64,000 bases of DNA from DATEZO01 sp035255485 (GTDB taxonomy: Bacteria; Pseudomonadota; Gammaproteobacteria; Burkholderiales; Burkholderiaceae_D), in the NCBI GenBank assembly GCA_035255485.1, contig DATEZO010000062.1:1-64000 (forward strand), written 5' to 3'. Position 1 is the stretch's first letter. Each line of letters starts with the position of its first letter. Under the pieces are notes generated by a model. That model saw only the letters and a list, made by a program, of their open reading frames with translations, searched no databases and was not told the origin of the DNA. Below, piece after piece: positions 62,517 through 64,000 of this stretch. A program made the translations under genes and the position numbers.

Positions 62517-63398
62517 ATGGCAGCAATTACTGCAGCGATGGTAGGTGAACTGCGCGCGAAAACTGACGCGCCGATGATGGAATGCAAAAAGGCGTTGACC
62601 GAGGCTGACGGCGACATGGACAAGGCAGAAGAGATTCTGCGTGTCAAACTGGGTAGCAAGGCGTCCAAAGCCGCTTCCCGTATTACCGCCGAAGGGGTTG
62701 TTGCTTCTTATATCGCAGGCGGTATCGGAGCGTTGATCGAAGTCAACTGCGAAACGGATTTCGTGACCAGGAACGACGAATTCATCGCGTTCGCCAATAC
62801 TTGCGCCAAGCTGGCTGCCGAAAATAATCCGGCTGATGTGGCTGCTTTGTCCGCACTGTCATTCAATGGCCAAACCCTTGAAGAAATCCGTGCAGCTTTG
62901 GTCGGAAAAATCGGCGAAAATATGTCGATTCGCCGTTTCAAGCGTTTCGAAACGCCTGCGAAACTGACCTCTTACCTGCATGGCACCCGTATCGGTGTAA
63001 TGGTGGAATTCGAAGGCACCGATGAGCAGGTCGGCAAGGACGTCGCCATGCACATCGCAGCGATGAAACCTGTATCATTGTCGGCGGATGAAGTGCCTGC
63101 CGAGATGATTGAAAAAGAGCGTTCGATTGCTTCGCAAAAGGCAGCGGAATCAGGCAAGCCTGCGGATATCGTTGCCAAGATGGTGGAAGGCACGGTACAG
63201 AAGTTCCTGAAAGAAGTTTCGCTGTTGAATCAGTCATTCGTAAAAAACGACAAGCAAACGGTTGAACAAATGTTGAAAGCCGCAAATACAAAAGTAAAGG
63301 CATTTACAATGTTTGTTGTTGGTCAAGGCATTGAAAAAAAGCAAGACGATTTTGCTGCCGAGGTTGCGGCTCAAGTTGCCGCTGCCAAGCAGGCATAA
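62517..63398 (+). CDS. tsf: Elongation factor Ts
   Basis: A 293-residue guanine-nucleotide exchange factor for EF-Tu. It opens with a UBA-like domain (about 4-45, MVGELRAKTDAPMMECKKAL), and the essential TDFV loop is at 80-83 in CETDFVTRNDEF. Two core subdomains and a coiled-coil region follow. AGGAG sits eight bases before the ATG. An intrinsic terminator follows directly. Confidence 0.99.
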   Translation: MAAITAAMVGELRAKTDAPMMECKKALTEADGDMDKAEEILRVKLGSKASKAASRITAEGVVASYIAGGIGALIEVNCETDFVTRNDEFIAFANTCAKLAAENNPADVAALSALSFNGQTLEEIRAALVGKIGENMSIRRFKRFETPAKLTSYLHGTRIGVMVEFEGTDEQVGKDVAMHIAAMKPVSLSADEVPAEMIEKERSIASQKAAESGKPADIVAKMVEGTVQKFLKEVSLLNQSFVKNDKQTVEQMLKAANTKVKAFTMFVVGQGIEKKQDDFAAEVAAQVAAAKQA

Positions 63399-63714
63399 GC
63401 GAAAAAAGCGGGCCGAAAGGCCCGTTTTTTTAGAGTGGATGGCGCATGGATATGCGGGTGGGATTAGAGTGTAGGGCAGGACGTGGGGAAGTGCCGTGTG
63501 GCATCTCCATCAGCAATAAGCAACGCTGCCGTGCACCCCAAGCCGGCCCATAGCGCCTATGCATGCGACACGTGCTCTGGCTATGGCGTAGTCTCCGATC
63601 AAATCTGCAGCGATTGGACCGTTCCGGTTTTAATTACAACTGATAACGGCGCAGGCGGAATCGACCGCGTGCAAGAAACTTTCAAGTAACATCCGGATAA
63701 CAGGAACCCATTTC
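63399..63714. other. Interval between tsf and pyrH
   Basis: 316 bp holding the tsf terminator at its start. Because that terminator is strong, pyrH probably has its own promoter here, but I could not match a convincing hexamer pair. A short plus-strand frame (63483-63689) has no ribosome site and no recognisable sequence. Confidence 0.55.
63409..63431 (+). terminator. Rho-independent terminator after tsf
   Basis: CGGGCC (63409-63414) and GGCCCG (63419-63424) form a stem closed by a GAAA tetraloop, followed by seven Ts. It ends 11-33 bp after the tsf stop. Confidence 0.92.
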
Positions 63715-64000
63715 ATGACCAAACCAGCCTACAAGCGCGTTCTCCTCAAACTTTCCGGTGAGGCCTTGATGGGGGACGATGCTTACGGCATCAATCGTGC
63801 GACGATTGAGCGTATGGTGGAGGATGTCTCGGAAATTGCCAGTCTGGGTGTCGAATTGGCGATTGTCATTGGTGGCGGCAATATATTTCGCGGTGTGGCG
63901 CCCGGTGCCCAAGGCATGGACCGTGCAACTGCTGATTACATGGGCATGCTCGCGACCGTAATGAATTCGCTTGCTCTGGCCGATGCCATGCGGCAGGCCG
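63715..64000 (+). CDS. pyrH: UMP kinase (truncated by window end)
   Basis: The first 95 residues of a bacterial UMP kinase of the amino-acid-kinase fold. KRVLLKLSGEALMG (about 7-20) is the nucleotide-phosphate site, IVIGGGNIFRG (about 51-61) the second glycine loop, and MDRATADYMGMLATVMNS the UMP/subunit region. AGGAA lies about eight bases before the ATG. The gene continues beyond the right edge. rpsB-tsf-pyrH, normally followed by frr, is the standard bacterial order. Confidence 0.97.
   Translation, partial: MTKPAYKRVLLKLSGEALMGDDAYGINRATIERMVEDVSEIASLGVELAIVIGGGNIFRGVAPGAQGMDRATADYMGMLATVMNSLALADAMRQA

Noticed and set aside
63483..63689. 68-codon frame between tsf and pyrH
   Set aside because: No ribosome site and no recognisable protein pattern; more likely leader sequence of pyrH.

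Overview
The window looks like chromosomal DNA of a betaproteobacterium in the order Burkholderiales, most likely family Oxalobacteraceae (Herminiimonas/Herbaspirillum/Janthinobacterium-like). This is an inference from moderately high GC and from gene blocks typical of that group: leuC-leuD-leuB-asd-fimV-truA-trpFBA-accD-folC-dedD-cvpA-purF, the dapC-dapD-pilU-dapE-prmB block, smc-zipA-ligA, and map divergent from rpsB-tsf-pyrH. No tRNA, rRNA, phage gene, transposase or cas gene was seen.

Layout. 1-580 is the distal end of a type I-E CRISPR array (10 identical 29-nt repeats, 61-nt period) running off the left edge. 619-6067 (minus) holds a PvdQ-like acyl-homoserine-lactone acylase, a DUF4124 protein and an overlapping trio of FAD oxidoreductase, DUF2069 protein and WrbA. 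6354-12670 is a mosaic of short units: YihY/BrkB membrane protein, YegP-like protein, a divergent methyltransferase/HxlR-regulator pair, and a metY-hydrolase operon. 12955-37293 is one long plus-strand series: a CBS protein, an LplT-like carrier, aroC, an MFS carrier, an M48 lipoprotein, leucine synthesis with an embedded entericidin-like lipoprotein, asd, fimV, truA, tryptophan synthesis, accD, folC, dedD, cvpA, purF and a trans-sulfuration enzyme. 37652-47496 (minus) carries a DUF2520 protein, an alpha-methylacyl-CoA racemase-like enzyme, an ABC-F ATPase, prmB and the lysine/diaminopimelate genes dapE, dapD and dapC with pilU and an ArsC-like gene among them. 47732-57035 carries smc, zipA, ligA, galU and def, with an uncharacterised minus-strand gene between smc and zipA. 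57216-61394 (minus) is an RluF-type pseudouridine synthase, glnD and map. rpsB, tsf and a truncated pyrH end the window. Most genes are housekeeping: amino-acid synthesis (Leu, Trp, Met/Cys, Lys), fatty-acid and folate synthesis, nitrogen signalling, chromosome maintenance and translation.

The least expected signal is non-coding. A 74-bp element occurs five times (10404, 14896, 37487, 51360, 57128; both orientations) and aligns without a gap; 34 of 74 columns are invariant by hand alignment. Four copies lie in four of the window's five intervals between convergent genes. It codes for nothing and contains spaced AATATGCG-like repeats and a terminal ATAC-N8-GTAT palindrome. I do not recognise it as a named family. 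Other non-coding structure includes a GGGGTCAGAGT inverted repeat, clustered C-rich hairpins before purF, a 16-bp perfect inverted repeat after purF, a 9-bp tandem repeat over the yihY start, and several clear intrinsic terminators.
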